Assembly: GCA_023301795.1 (NCBI GenBank)
Contig: JALZVU010000058.1
Coordinates: forward strand, 1-53,610
DNA: 53,610 nt
Reading direction: 5' to 3'
DNA from: Granulosicoccus sp.
GTDB lineage: Bacteria; Pseudomonadota; Gammaproteobacteria; Granulosicoccales; Granulosicoccaceae
This document shows, in pieces, positions 7,959 through 17,618 of the stretch (positions within the stretch are counted from its first letter, which is position 1; each line of letters starts with the position of its first letter). The position numbers were made by a program, and so were the translations under genes. Under the pieces are notes generated by a model. That model was not told where the DNA came from. It saw only the letters and a list, made by a program, of their open reading frames with translations, and made no database searches.

Positions 7959-9648
7959 TACATCAGACATTTTGCTAACACTCTTTGATCCTGATCGAGG
8001 TTCGCGGTTGTGGATCAGTATCGGTGCTCTGTTGTTGTTAATGGCTGCTTTGCTGGGTTCGCAATTTAATCCAGTGTTGCTATTCGAGCAGGAATCGTGG
8101 CGAATAGCTTCTGATTTTTTTACGACGTTCTGGCCGCCGCGCACTGATACTGAATTTCTTCAACGGTTACTGGATGCCACCGTTGTCACGGTATCGATTG
8201 CAACGGTTGCCACGGTGATGGCTATGCTGATAGCAACACCGATAGCTATCATGATAACCAGCAGACTATCGTTATCTTCGCGTGGTCGACCAATGAAGCG
8301 ACATGCGCGTCTGATACGCTCACTGTTGCGTGCAATAGCGATTTTCCTGCGTAGTGTGCCAGAGCTTATCTGGGCCCTTTTGTTTGTGGGGGTTACAGGT
8401 CTGGGTGCGACAGCGGGCATCATGGGTTTGTTACTTACTAATATTGGCATATTTGCTAAAAACTATGCAGAGATCATTGAATCTGGCGAGGCAACGGTCA
8501 GCGGGCATTTGCTTGATAATGGCAACGGACGTTTAAAGACGTTGTTGCACGGCACCCTGAGTCAGGGATTGCCTGAGCTTCTCTCATATTCAGTTTATCG
8601 ATGGGAGTGCACCCTCAGAACGTCGGTTGTTCTGGGGTTTGTTGGAGCTGGTGGTCTGGGGCAGGAGCTGGTGATATCCGTGCGCCAGTTAGCCTCACCT
8701 GAGGTGTTCAGTATTATCCTGGTGTTTGTGTTGTTGGTGTTTGCAGCTGACTCGCTAAGTGCATGGTTACGCCATCAGTTGAATAGTGTGTCGGGCCAGG
8801 CAATGAGCACATCTGCAACTATGCAATACCGATCATGCGGTGTTAAGCGGTTTTACGTTTCGTGGTTTCGCTGCTATGGCGTAGCGTTGTTTATAGCGGT
8901 AATGGTGCTTTTCAGTTTTGTGAGCGTGGATTGGCAGCTGCACCAATGGCTACGCGCTGACAGCTTGACCCGGTCGGTTGAATTTGTTCAGGGTTTCCTG
9001 ATGCCAGATATATCAGCGAACTTGTTGCATAGACTGGCGGGGCAAGCGGTGGAGACGTTGAGTATGGCTTTTGCGGGTACTGTTCTGGCTGGTGGTGTTG
9101 GCTTAGCGCTGAGCTATACGTCGTTTGTGCTTCATTTGCGTGGTGAGAGCATCACCTCCCGTGTGCTGACAAGCGGCATTCACATCGTTCAAGTCATACT
9201 GCGTTCGATACCAGAGCTTGTCTGGGCCATGTTGTTGATTGTTGCCGTAGGCATAGGGCCGTTCACAGGAACCTTAGCATTGTTTGCGGCTAGTGTTGGT
9301 GTGCTATCAAGACTCTTCAGCGAGTGCTTACACAATCAGGAGAATGCTGCATTGGATAATCTGCTCAGTAATGGCAGCTCTGTGAATCTTGCGCCATTGT
9401 GGAGCACCTTGGTACAGGCACGCAGCCAATTGATCAGTTATTCGCTCTACCGCTGGGAGCATAACTTGCGTGCTGCTACCTTGATGGGAATCGTGGGTGC
9501 TGGTGGAGTGGGGCAGGAGCTTTACCTTAGATTAAGTCTGTTTCAGTTTGACAAGGTAGCCACCTGTATCATGGTAATTGTTGTGATGGTGGTGCTGGCG
9601 GATGCCGTAAGCTATGGCCTGCGGCATCGGTTCGCACCGAGCCCATAG
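7903..9648 (+). CDS. Fused tandem PhnE-like ABC permease
   Basis: Up to 581 residues from GTG 7903, a start inside the ATPase gene; starts further down (CTG 7942, TTG 7972) are possible because GTG has no ribosome-binding site. The protein holds two PhnE-type permease halves. Each has an inner-membrane helix bundle and the matching motifs IFLRSVPELIWALLFVGVTG (first half) and ILRSIPELVWAMLLIVAVG (second half). Each half ends with VLGFVGAGGLGQEL or LMGIVGAGGVGQEL. Normal PhnE proteins are about 270 residues and act as dimers, so here one chain supplies the whole channel. It pairs with the two preceding genes as a complete importer. Confidence 0.85.
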   Translation: MTTWSRICIEGTKLKYKPDTSDILLTLFDPDRGSRLWISIGALLLLMAALLGSQFNPVLLFEQESWRIASDFFTTFWPPRTDTEFLQRLLDATVVTVSIATVATVMAMLIATPIAIMITSRLSLSSRGRPMKRHARLIRSLLRAIAIFLRSVPELIWALLFVGVTGLGATAGIMGLLLTNIGIFAKNYAEIIESGEATVSGHLLDNGNGRLKTLLHGTLSQGLPELLSYSVYRWECTLRTSVVLGFVGAGGLGQELVISVRQLASPEVFSIILVFVLLVFAADSLSAWLRHQLNSVSGQAMSTSATMQYRSCGVKRFYVSWFRCYGVALFIAVMVLFSFVSVDWQLHQWLRADSLTRSVEFVQGFLMPDISANLLHRLAGQAVETLSMAFAGTVLAGGVGLALSYTSFVLHLRGESITSRVLTSGIHIVQVILRSIPELVWAMLLIVAVGIGPFTGTLALFAASVGVLSRLFSECLHNQENAALDNLLSNGSSVNLAPLWSTLVQARSQLISYSLYRWEHNLRAATLMGIVGAGGVGQELYLRLSLFQFDKVATCIMVIVVMVVLADAVSYGLRHRFAPSP

Positions 9649-9739
9649 ATTTTCATACGCTTAGCGATCAGCCATCAAGGCTATGGACGCAAACTCGGAA
9701 CAAACACTATCGTGTCGTGTCCCGAGTGCCCATCGATCC

Positions 9740-11986
9740 TCAGACCATATCGGCTATTGTGAAAGGCAGTGAACGCAACCGCTGTCCAGTGGCATGGTAA
9801 ATACCGTTCGCGATAGCCGCAGCCGTGCCAACAATACCGAGCTCGCCAATGCCTTTGACACCGAGTGGATTGACGTAGTCATCGTGCTCATCCAGCATCT
9901 CAACCTTGATGTCACGAATATCGGCATTTACTGGAATAAGATACTCAGCGATGTTCGAGTTCAGAAATCGGGCTCGCTCAGTATCAACCAGCGTGTGCTC
10001 GTGCAGTGCAGATCCGATGCCCCATACCATTCCACCCATCAGCTGGCTGTGTGCAGTTTTGCGGTTGAGAATATTGCCTGCAGCAAAAGCGCCGTGCAAT
10101 CTTGGCACGCGAATCTCCTTTGTCCAGCGGTGTATATGGACTTCCGCAAACTCTGCTCCAAACGCAAACATTGCATGCTTGTCTGTGACAGGTCCTGCTA
10201 CGCCGTAGCCGCCTTTGTAAGTTGCCCGCAGAGCTTGAGAGCTGAGATCAGGATGGGCGTACCTTCCCTCAGCGGTTACCTCACCGCGTGGCGTTAACTT
10301 CAATGCTTCAAGCAAGGATATGGATTCATTGCCAGGGCCCTGAAGCACACCATCGACCAACGTCACTGTCGAATGATCAAGACCTGACAACGGGTTGCCG
10401 TCCATTTGTGTCAGCGTACGAGCGATGTCTGCACCTGCGTTCATACAGGCCAGATGCACCGCAGAACCTGAACTTGCCGAGGTTACTGACCCACCGGCCA
10501 GTGGCGCTACAGGCAAGTTTGAATTACCCATCGCAACGTCGACAGCACCAACGGGTAGACCAAGACGCTGTGCAGCAATTTGCCCCATGATGGTGTATGC
10601 GCCAGTGCCTACATCGTGTGCTGCAAGTTCTACCAGCGCATGACCACTGGACTGAACACGAACGCGCGCCTCTGATGGCGCTACAGCGGTTGGGTAGGTT
10701 GCAGTTGCGCAACCATAGCCCACCAGCCAATCACCATCGACCATTGAACCCACCTTCGATTCACGCTCTGACCAGCCAAAGCTTGCAGCGGCTGCGTCAT
10801 AGCATTCCATCAACGAACGAGAAGAGAACGGCACGTCAGCAACGGGATGGCGCTGCGTATCATTTTTACGTCTGAGCTCAACCGGGTCCATATCAAGTTT
10901 CCAGGCCAGCTCATCAACCGCTGACTCTAGCGCGAAGAAACTCTGCATCTCGTTTGGCGCACGCATGAAACCCGGTGTATTGGTATCAGAGCGAGCAAGC
11001 CTCTGCTCGGTGTAGATGTTCGGCGACGCATACATTGCTCGTGTCATGTGCGTACCCGGGTTGACTACTGGATCAAATTGAGAAGTTTGCCCGATCTCAA
11101 TGTGCTCGAATGCGGTGAACTGACCATCAGCTGTTGCAGCAAGGCGAATCTTTTGTACGCTTTCAGGACGAAAGCTTGCCACGGTAAACATCTGAGGTCG
11201 GGTAACAATTAACCGCACCGGTGCACCGAGAGATTTCGCAACAGCGATAGTCAGCATTGTGTAAGGCGGCAATCCTGCTTTTGAGCCAAATGCACCACCT
11301 ACAAACGGTGAAATGATCTCTACTGCTGTTTCGGCAATATCATAGGCCATGGCAACGCCACCACGTGCCGTGCGTACGGATTGAGAAGGCGTCCAGACAG
11401 TCAGACGTTCACCGTTCCATTCTGCAGTAGCGGCGAACATCTCCATGGGATTGTGGTGTTGGAATGGCGTTGTCCATGTCTCGTCAACAACAGCCGTTGC
11501 TTGTGCTATTCCAGCAGCAACGTCCCCTTTTGTTACATTCATGCCCTCACTTTCGAGCAGAAATGATGACTCAGGATCCATATGGATTGATGCGTCGCCA
11601 GTCTCATATTTCACCGAAACGAGTGCAGCACCGCGGCGCGCGGCGGCAGCGTTTTCAGCCACAACGTAGGCAACAGGTTGTCCAGCGTAGCGAATTGATG
11701 TGCTGGTCATAGGCCAGAAGCTGGCAGTGCCCGGGCCACCCTGGTAGAAACCTTTAGGCTGTTTGTAATCTGCAATATTTTCGTGGGTGAATACAGCAAT
11801 AACACCGGGCTCTGATTCAGCTGTTGAGGTGTCAATTGAGACAACTTCGCCTACTGCGATAGAGGAAGTCGCTAGCGCGCCGTGCAGCATGCCTGAAGGC
11901 ATGTAATCTGCCGCATATCGAGTCCCACCAGTGACCTTGCTGGGTGCTTCGTAACGAGTAACACGTGTGTCGAGTGTAGCAGCCAT
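9740..11986 (-). CDS. paoC: Aldehyde oxidoreductase molybdenum-binding subunit (PaoC/YagR-like)
   Basis: 748 residues, close to E. coli PaoC. It belongs to the xanthine dehydrogenase family large subunits that hold molybdenum-cytosine dinucleotide and oxidise aldehydes to acids. Visible motifs include SPFVGGAFGSKAG, TPGFMRAPNEMQ (molybdopterin contact region), DPVELRRKNDT and, near the C-terminus, GVKGIGELGIVG with the expected catalytic glutamate. There is no signal peptide of its own; it would be exported with the Tat-tagged small subunit. It is the last gene of a three-gene operon (12996-13634, 11990-12991, this gene), starting 3 bp after the middle gene. No PaoD-type chaperone gene is visible in the window. 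Confidence 0.9.
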   Translation of the reverse strand: MAATLDTRVTRYEAPSKVTGGTRYAADYMPSGMLHGALATSSIAVGEVVSIDTSTAESEPGVIAVFTHENIADYKQPKGFYQGGPGTASFWPMTSTSIRYAGQPVAYVVAENAAAARRGAALVSVKYETGDASIHMDPESSFLLESEGMNVTKGDVAAGIAQATAVVDETWTTPFQHHNPMEMFAATAEWNGERLTVWTPSQSVRTARGGVAMAYDIAETAVEIISPFVGGAFGSKAGLPPYTMLTIAVAKSLGAPVRLIVTRPQMFTVASFRPESVQKIRLAATADGQFTAFEHIEIGQTSQFDPVVNPGTHMTRAMYASPNIYTEQRLARSDTNTPGFMRAPNEMQSFFALESAVDELAWKLDMDPVELRRKNDTQRHPVADVPFSSRSLMECYDAAAASFGWSERESKVGSMVDGDWLVGYGCATATYPTAVAPSEARVRVQSSGHALVELAAHDVGTGAYTIMGQIAAQRLGLPVGAVDVAMGNSNLPVAPLAGGSVTSASSGSAVHLACMNAGADIARTLTQMDGNPLSGLDHSTVTLVDGVLQGPGNESISLLEALKLTPRGEVTAEGRYAHPDLSSQALRATYKGGYGVAGPVTDKHAMFAFGAEFAEVHIHRWTKEIRVPRLHGAFAAGNILNRKTAHSQLMGGMVWGIGSALHEHTLVDTERARFLNSNIAEYLIPVNADIRDIKVEMLDEHDDYVNPLGVKGIGELGIVGTAAAIANGIYHATGQRLRSLPFTIADMV

Positions 11987-11989
11987 TAT

Positions 11990-12991
11990 CTATCCCTCCT
12001 GTCGAGCGCGCTTTTGCGCTGTTAACAATGCACCGGCGACAACGCTTGCCCCAAGTTTGATTTTGTAGGCCGAACCCTCTAACGGATTAGCTTCAGAAAA
12101 TGCAATACGTCCTGTTTCGAACGCACTGGCCTCGTCGAGCCTGACACCTTCGAGATACTCCTCCGCTTCGCGTGCTCTCCATGGAATCGAAGCGACGCCG
12201 CCCAGAGCAATACGCGCTTCTGTTATTACACCACCATCCTCGAGAACACCAACAGCCGCAGACGCTGAGGCGAAGGCGTAACTTTCACGTTCTCGCGCTT
12301 TGAGATAGTGCGATCCTTTCATGGCAGCGCTTACCGGAACACTAATTTGAGTGACTATTTCGCCTTCTTTCAGCGTTGTTTCTATGTCTGGTGTGTCTCC
12401 AGGTGGAACGTGCAGATCGGCAAATTCAATAAGACGAGTTCCTTTTGAGGAGACAACCGTAACCACAGCATCAAATGCAATCAGTGCTTGTGCCCAATCA
12501 CCCGGGTACATGGCAACGCATTGCTCAGAGCCACCCAGAATAGCGTGAAGACCCGTATCTCCACCGTCAAGCGCCGCACAGCCTGAGCCCGGATTACGCT
12601 TATTGCAGGCGTAGTGTGTTTCCCTGAAATACGGGCAACGTGTTCGTTGAAGAATGTTTCCGCCCAACCGTGCCGCATGACGCAATTGGGAAGAAGCGGC
12701 TTTCCACAATGATTCAGTGAGTGCGGGGCAGATCTGCGCAAGCGTCTTATCGTCTCCCACATCTGACATACGTGCCAGTGCGCCAAACCGCAGGTTCTCA
12801 TCATCAAAGGTATAGCCTTCAAGCGAGGCAATACGCGAGATGTCGATGATACGCTCTGGAGCAATAGCGTCGAGCTTTAACAGGTCGACCATTGTAGTGC
12901 CACCAGCGAGGATATCAAACTGTTCGCTGGTATCGGTAGCACGTAGTGCATCGTCGAGTGTCGTGGGTTGTATGTACGAGAAATTTTTCAT
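11990..12991 (-). CDS. paoB: Aldehyde oxidoreductase FAD-binding subunit (PaoB/YagS-like)
   Basis: 333 residues from ATG 12991; a longer frame to 13060 exists, but this start lies 4 bp after the previous stop and is preceded by GAGGG. The N-terminal half is a PCMH-type FAD domain (ILAGGTTMVDLLKLD). The segment from RCPYFRETHYACNKRNPGSG supplies cysteines like those that bind the extra 4Fe-4S cluster of PaoB. The C-terminal part is a CO-dehydrogenase-flavoprotein-like domain (REAEEYLEG). It passes electrons from the 2Fe-2S subunit to FAD. Middle gene of the operon. Confidence 0.9.
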   Translation of the reverse strand: MKNFSYIQPTTLDDALRATDTSEQFDILAGGTTMVDLLKLDAIAPERIIDISRIASLEGYTFDDENLRFGALARMSDVGDDKTLAQICPALTESLWKAASSQLRHAARLGGNILQRTRCPYFRETHYACNKRNPGSGCAALDGGDTGLHAILGGSEQCVAMYPGDWAQALIAFDAVVTVVSSKGTRLIEFADLHVPPGDTPDIETTLKEGEIVTQISVPVSAAMKGSHYLKARERESYAFASASAAVGVLEDGGVITEARIALGGVASIPWRAREAEEYLEGVRLDEASAFETGRIAFSEANPLEGSAYKIKLGASVVAGALLTAQKRARQEG

Positions 12992-12995
12992 TACC

Positions 12996-13634
12996 TTAAC
13001 CCTCAACCTTTGCATCACGTACTGATTCGATGGCAGCCACAATATTCGGGTAAGCACCACATCTGCACAGGTTGCCGCTCATATACTCACGAATTTCATC
13101 ACTGGTACTCGCATGTCCCTCTTCAATACAGGAGATTGCTGAAAGGATTTGTCCAGGCGTGCAGTAACCGCACTGGAAAGCATCGTGCTCGGCGAACGCG
13201 CTTTGCATGGGGTGCAGATTGCCGACAGGATCAGACAGTCCTTCAACGGTTGTGACGTCTGAGCCATCGATTGACAGTGCGAGAACCAAGCAGGCATTAA
13301 CGCTTCGTCCGTCGAGTAAGACGGTACAAGCACCGCACTGGCCATGATTACAGCCTATCTTTGTACCGGTCAGGCCAAGCGTGTCGCGTAATGCCTCAAC
13401 CAGTGTAGTTCTTGGCTCAACAGCAAGGGTGCGCTTCTGGCCGTTGACAGTGAGCTGAACCTTTGGAAGCGTATCGTCGGCTATCAGGCCATCGTCATTG
13501 TTTTTGATGTCGTCTGCATAGACAACGCGTGTTTTCAGCCCAACAGCCGTGGCACCACCAGCGATAGCGGTGTTTGTAAGAAAGGAACGACGCGACAGAG
13601 CGGGTCTTGAGTCAAGATCAGAATCAGCGGGCAT
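12996..13634 (-). CDS. paoA: Aldehyde oxidoreductase 2Fe-2S subunit (PaoA/YagT-like), Tat-exported
   Basis: 212 residues. A twin-arginine signal, SRRSFLTNTAIAGGATAVG, lies at residues 14-32, so the folded complex should be exported to the periplasm. Both 2Fe-2S clusters are visible: the plant-ferredoxin-like motif CNHGQCGACTVLLDG and the alpha-helical motifs CGYCTPGQ and CRCGAYPNI. First gene of the paoABC-like operon. The ATG at 13634 has no Shine-Dalgarno sequence, and no alternative in-frame start is better. In E. coli the complex detoxifies aromatic aldehydes; the substrate here is unknown. Confidence 0.9.
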   Translation of the reverse strand: MPADSDLDSRPALSRRSFLTNTAIAGGATAVGLKTRVVYADDIKNNDDGLIADDTLPKVQLTVNGQKRTLAVEPRTTLVEALRDTLGLTGTKIGCNHGQCGACTVLLDGRSVNACLVLALSIDGSDVTTVEGLSDPVGNLHPMQSAFAEHDAFQCGYCTPGQILSAISCIEEGHASTSDEIREYMSGNLCRCGAYPNIVAAIESVRDAKVEG

Positions 13635-14115
13635 AGGGGTTCTAGCAATACGGAGGAGGCGGGAATATAAATCATGTTAGCTCCTTCAATTTTGCGATTG
13701 AAATAATGGGGCAAAAAACATCGACTGTATTTGACGGACGCGTTGTGAAAGGTTATCGGAGGTAGTGCCCAAATAAAAAACACATAAGTCCCTACATCAC
13801 GCTCAGCTTTGGTGGACGCCCGTGAGCTTGTGTAGCAGTCCGGATGGAATGCTGATCAATTTGCGAATAACGTTCCGGAGGTGACACGCACTTAACTTGA
13901 AGTGTTGGAGGCAGGGGAGTTAACAAAAGTGGTAACAACTTTGATGCAAAGCTGCATCGTCAGTCCCTTTATCCCATGGCTTTAATCGTAGGCCACGCTG
14001 GCGGCATGGATGTTTGCGCACGTGGGTTTAGAGCTGCCGCGATAATTTAGAAACTTGAGCGGTAGTTATGTCAAAAGTGTAGCCCGAGGTGCGTGGACAT
14101 AACGTCAGAGAGCGA
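13635..14115. other. Intergenic region, no gene seen
   Basis: About 480 bp upstream of the paoABC-like operon and downstream of the YceK-like lipoprotein gene. The frame at 13535-13783 is a shadow overlapping paoA. The paoA promoter should be here, but I cannot place it. No hairpin, repeat or RNA stood out. Confidence 0.4.
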
Positions 14116-14403
14116 TCAATATCGATAAAATAGTGCGACGGGCACCGTGTAGCTCAGTGAGACCACATCTAAAAAAGTGCTAAATGGGAGATCCAGCAGA
14201 GGGTAGTCAGGCGGATTCACGCCAAATCGCTCATTTACCGATGCCTCTTTGCGCAACGAAGCAAGGTTAAGACGGACACCGCTCATAACCAAAGGCTTTC
14301 TCTCGTATGCGGGCTGGCTTAACGTGGATGTTGTCGCACATCCGCTCGCTACAGCGACCAACGTTAGCAGTAGCATTAAAAAGAGGTTCTTTGAAATATT
14401 CAT
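14116..14403 (-). CDS. YceK/YidQ-like small lipoprotein
   Basis: 95 residues with a lipoprotein signal (LFLMLLLTLVAVASGCA), so C22 should be lipidated. The mature part has KPLVMSGVRLNLASL and the motif YPLLDLPFSTFLDVVSLSYT, the core of the YceK/YidQ (DUF1375) lipoprotein family. Function is unknown; the proteins are expected in the outer or inner membrane facing the periplasm. The gene stands alone between paoA and an unrelated plus-strand gene. Confidence 0.75.
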   Translation of the reverse strand: MNISKNLFLMLLLTLVAVASGCATTSTLSQPAYERKPLVMSGVRLNLASLRKEASVNERFGVNPPDYPLLDLPFSTFLDVVSLSYTVPVALFYRY

Positions 14404-14739
14404 GGGTCAATTTTGCTCACGAAAAGAAGTCAATTGCGCCTGTGTTTTTCGTCAATACTGATGCATTATACCGCCTCCTGATAAGCCCTGTCGAGTTCCG
14501 GTCAGGCTGCTGTGCTACGCGGCGGCAGCACTGAGCAGCTCATTATTGTGGTGTCAATCACAAGGCAGGAATAATCTATCAGCTCATTCTGGCAAATCAC
14601 TGTAAAGTGCCAGCGGCCAGCGTTCTGTCGATGGTTGGGAATATTGATGCATCTTGGTGAAAGTGCCAATGCCGCAGCTTAGCTGGCTACCAGGCCGGTA
14701 ATTGATCAGCGGCTGAACCTCAACGTATTAAACGGAATC
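14404..14739. other. Intergenic region, no gene seen
   Basis: About 335 bp between divergent genes. Short frames on both strands lack ribosome-binding sites and recognisable protein features. No clear promoter, repeat or structured RNA was identified. Confidence 0.4.
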
Positions 14740-15252
14740 ATGCAGACTTTAGGAATAAACACACTTTTAGCGAAGTTGCAGGGAGCAATGCGTAGCTACT
14801 TTGGCGTGAGCCGAGTAGCGATGTCTGTTGTTTTACTCGTGCTGTTGGGAGCTTCAGCTGCATCCGCCCTCGGCAGCGACCAGGATGCGCCCGATAATGA
14901 TCTCGAACAAGCGCAAGAAAACGAACTGACGGTAATTGAGGATGAGCTTCTGGATCGCATTAATGCGATGGGTACACAGAACATCGTGATGCATGCTCAA
15001 GAAGACGCCACCCGTTTGGCTCAACAAATTAGCTCGCTGATGAGCTCCCTTAGTATAGAAACCATTGAAGTACGCTACGTTAACCAGACTCCCGAACGCG
15101 CAGAGGTTCGCATATTTCACGATGCTGACAGCCAGGCTGGTAACGTGGTTGCTGATGTATTGGCGTTGGTTTTTGGTCGTGTTGACGCCCACGACTACGG
15201 GTTTTATAGACCGGCGCCAGCAGAGGGGCTAATTGAAATATGGCTGCCGTGA
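14740..15252 (+). CDS. Exported protein of unknown function
   Basis: 170 residues from ATG 14740; an ATG at 14788 would give a more typical signal peptide (VAMSVVLLVLLGASAASALG). The mature part is acidic at first (DQDAPDNDLEQAQENEL), then has a predicted helix (DATRLAQQISSLMSSL) and an alternating strand segment ending GLIEIWLP. I recognise no family. It stands upstream of the sugar transferase with 420 bp between, so no link is implied. Confidence 0.55.
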   Translation: MQTLGINTLLAKLQGAMRSYFGVSRVAMSVVLLVLLGASAASALGSDQDAPDNDLEQAQENELTVIEDELLDRINAMGTQNIVMHAQEDATRLAQQISSLMSSLSIETIEVRYVNQTPERAEVRIFHDADSQAGNVVADVLALVFGRVDAHDYGFYRPAPAEGLIEIWLP

Positions 15253-15674
15253 GTGATCTTTCCTCCAGGTTTGTCTACGGGCAGGGCTGCTAATTTTTCA
15301 GCAGATAGATATCGCTTAGACGAATTCAGCATCTTCAACAGTTGCTGATATGAACATTGTTCCTGAGGTTGGGATATATCAGCCCGCGCGGCAGGCATTG
15401 TCAGGCTCGCAGTCCCGGTGACTAACATGGGCAAGGTTTGCACTAAGGTTATCTGCAATTGAGCAATACCGCACACATCGCCTACCATCTGGATTTACTG
15501 CAGATTGTTTTCGCATTTGCAAGCTGTGAAGGTTTAGAACACAGCTAACTAGCCGAAACATACCTTAGCGTCGGTGGACCTTGCTGTTAAAGGCAGATTT
15601 CTACTTTGGTCTGTTTCACTGATTGTTCCTGATGTTAAAACGAATGCACGGGGTTTACCCGAAGGAGTCTCCAG
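15253..15674. other. Intergenic region, no convincing gene
   Basis: About 420 bp. A 94-codon minus-strand frame (15204-15488) overlaps the end of the previous gene and lacks a ribosome-binding site; it has a vaguely signal-like segment but no family resemblance. Only the Shine-Dalgarno sequence AAGGAG (15662-15667) of the next gene is clear. Confidence 0.4.
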
Positions 15675-16394
15675 ATGGGTTCGCGTGCTACAGCGCATTC
15701 TTCAGTAAAGGCGGGTAGTGTAGGGCCTGTTCAGGTAGCGGCTCTAGACGTGGCGACGGAGCCACAAGATTTGCCCAAAATTGACTTTGAATCAAGCTTT
15801 TACACCCGTTACGGTAAATCGGTATGTGATCGAATGGCCTCTTTTGCAGGACTGCTGATCCTCGCAATTCCAATGTTGTTCATAGCAGCTCTGGTTAGAT
15901 ATTCCCTGGGAAGTCCGGTGCTGTTTCGACAGCGTCGTATGGGCCTGAACGGTTGCGTTTTCGAGGTTCTCAAATTTCGTTCGATGAACGCGGATAGACG
16001 TTACAACAGTAAAGATGTTGATGAAGACCATCGTATTACTCACAAAAGCGATTCGGACCCTCGGCACACGTTAGTGGGGCGATTTCTTAGACGCTATAGC
16101 CTTGACGAACTGCCGCAGCTATTCAATGTTTTGCGTGGCGAAATGAGCCTAGTAGGGCCACGGCCGGAGCTGGAGTCTGTTGTAAAACGTTTTTACGCTG
16201 ATGCCATGCATCAACGTCACTTGGTAAAGCCTGGGCTTACCGGTCTGTGGCAGATTTCTGCTCGTGGCAGAGGGCCGATGCACGAGAACGGTACGTGGGA
16301 TATCGAATATGTACGTACGATATCTTTAGCAACCGATCTGCGCATACTGTTAAAAACGCCTATCGTTATGCTGGGCGACAGGACAGGGCAATAA
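15675..16394 (+). CDS. Undecaprenyl-phosphate sugar-1-phosphate transferase (bacterial sugar transferase family)
   Basis: 239 residues with a strong ribosome-binding site (AAGGAG, seven-base spacer). After about 50 residues comes RYGKSVCDRMAS, one membrane helix (GLLILAIPMLFIAALV), then the family core: KFRSMN, RFLRRYSLDELPQLFNVLRG, MSLVGPRP, KPGLTGLWQISARG. Such enzymes move a sugar-1-phosphate from a nucleotide sugar to undecaprenyl phosphate and start exopolysaccharide or O-antigen repeat synthesis at the inner membrane. The short form without the four-helix WcaJ N-terminus resembles ExoY. No other polysaccharide genes adjoin it, which is unusual for this family. Confidence 0.9.
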   Translation: MGSRATAHSSVKAGSVGPVQVAALDVATEPQDLPKIDFESSFYTRYGKSVCDRMASFAGLLILAIPMLFIAALVRYSLGSPVLFRQRRMGLNGCVFEVLKFRSMNADRRYNSKDVDEDHRITHKSDSDPRHTLVGRFLRRYSLDELPQLFNVLRGEMSLVGPRPELESVVKRFYADAMHQRHLVKPGLTGLWQISARGRGPMHENGTWDIEYVRTISLATDLRILLKTPIVMLGDRTGQ

Positions 16395-16514
16395 GTGTTT
16401 TTACATTGTTTTGCTAGATAGCAGGGCTTGTGATTGTCGAAAAGAACTGAAAAACCGATAGATTGTTGTGTACACAATCGTTATGGTTTGGCTACTTAGA
16501 TTATCCTTGTACCC

Positions 16515-17618
16515 ATGAACCAAGTAATCCTAGAGTATTTCTCATCGTTCACCGCAATGCACTACGTGATTATTGCGATGAATCTGTTGTTGCTGCTGCT
16601 TGCAAGGCCAATTATTCTCAAGACAGCGGGTAGCTTGTCCAGGCGGCAGATAGATTTTAGAGTCAGTGTGCTTCGTGTACTGAATCTAGCCATTCTTGCG
16701 GCGATTTGCTACAACGCTATTTACACGGGCGTTGAACAAAATAGCAACGATGACCAGGGCTTTGCGATTAAGCTCATCTCCATTCTGGTGGTGTTGTATC
16801 TAGCGTATTTAGCATCCAATATTGCAAGTTATGTCATGCGTATCAAATACGGCAAAACTAACAATAGTGGCGATAGTCTCCAGATATCGGACACCTACCG
16901 ATCGCGAATGCTTACTCTGGTGGCCAGTACGGTTATAACGATTATTGTATTTATTGCCGTCATACGAATTGCAGGATTCAGCAGTATGCTGGAGGCTGGT
17001 GGCGCTATTGGATTTGTCGGTGTGTTTCTGGCGTTGACACAACAAGCATGGGCCCCAGATGTTATTAGCGGTCTTGTACTTTTAAACAGTGAGATGCTCA
17101 GTGAAGGCGATCTGATCGAAATTGGTGACTCGGATCCCATCCTGGTTCGAGTGTTCAAAACCAAGATATTCCATACGGTGTTGATTGATATTGTGAATAA
17201 CCATCGCATCATGATGAGCAACTCCAAACTGCGTGATCAGACTATTCACAGTCTTTCAAAATTTGCCTCAGCAAAAGGTCTTAGAGAAAAACTATCCTTC
17301 AAAATTGGTTACGACACTAATTCCATTGATGTCAAAGCCATGCTACAGGAAGCTTTTGAGACTGTAGCTCAAGCTGATGAAAGCAGTATAGATAATGCGC
17401 ATCCTCTGGAGATACGGGTACTTGAGACCGGAGACCATGCAGTTGAGTGGGGCGTGTTTTATTACATAAAGGATGTCAGTGAAATTGTTGCAATCAGGCA
17501 GCGACTGTCTGAAGAGATCCTCGAGGCATCGCATAGACATGGAATATCTCTTTCAACGCCTAAGACACATGTGGTCACCATTGAGCCTGATACCCCGGCT
17601 AGCGTGCGCGTCGGTTAA
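16515..17618 (+). CDS. MscS-family mechanosensitive channel
   Basis: 367 residues. Membrane helices lie near 15-35, 50-70, 85-108 and 135-155. The pore helix follows (AGGAIGFVGVFLALTQQAWA, about 156-175), then the beta-domain start VISGLVLLNSEMLSEGDLIEIGD and the alpha/beta cytosolic vestibule. This is the MscS plan with one extra helix. Such channels open under membrane tension to release solutes on hypo-osmotic shock. Start ATG 16515. The gene seems monocistronic. Confidence 0.85.
   Translation: MNQVILEYFSSFTAMHYVIIAMNLLLLLLARPIILKTAGSLSRRQIDFRVSVLRVLNLAILAAICYNAIYTGVEQNSNDDQGFAIKLISILVVLYLAYLASNIASYVMRIKYGKTNNSGDSLQISDTYRSRMLTLVASTVITIIVFIAVIRIAGFSSMLEAGGAIGFVGVFLALTQQAWAPDVISGLVLLNSEMLSEGDLIEIGDSDPILVRVFKTKIFHTVLIDIVNNHRIMMSNSKLRDQTIHSLSKFASAKGLREKLSFKIGYDTNSIDVKAMLQEAFETVAQADESSIDNAHPLEIRVLETGDHAVEWGVFYYIKDVSEIVAIRQRLSEEILEASHRHGISLSTPKTHVVTIEPDTPASVRVG

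Noticed and set aside
9794-10297. 167-codon plus-strand frame opposite paoC
   Set aside because: It lies wholly within the well-supported paoC gene on the other strand and has no recognisable features.
15204-15488. 94-codon minus-strand frame with a slightly signal-like N-terminus
   Set aside because: It overlaps the end of the convergent gene, lacks a ribosome-binding site and has no family resemblance.
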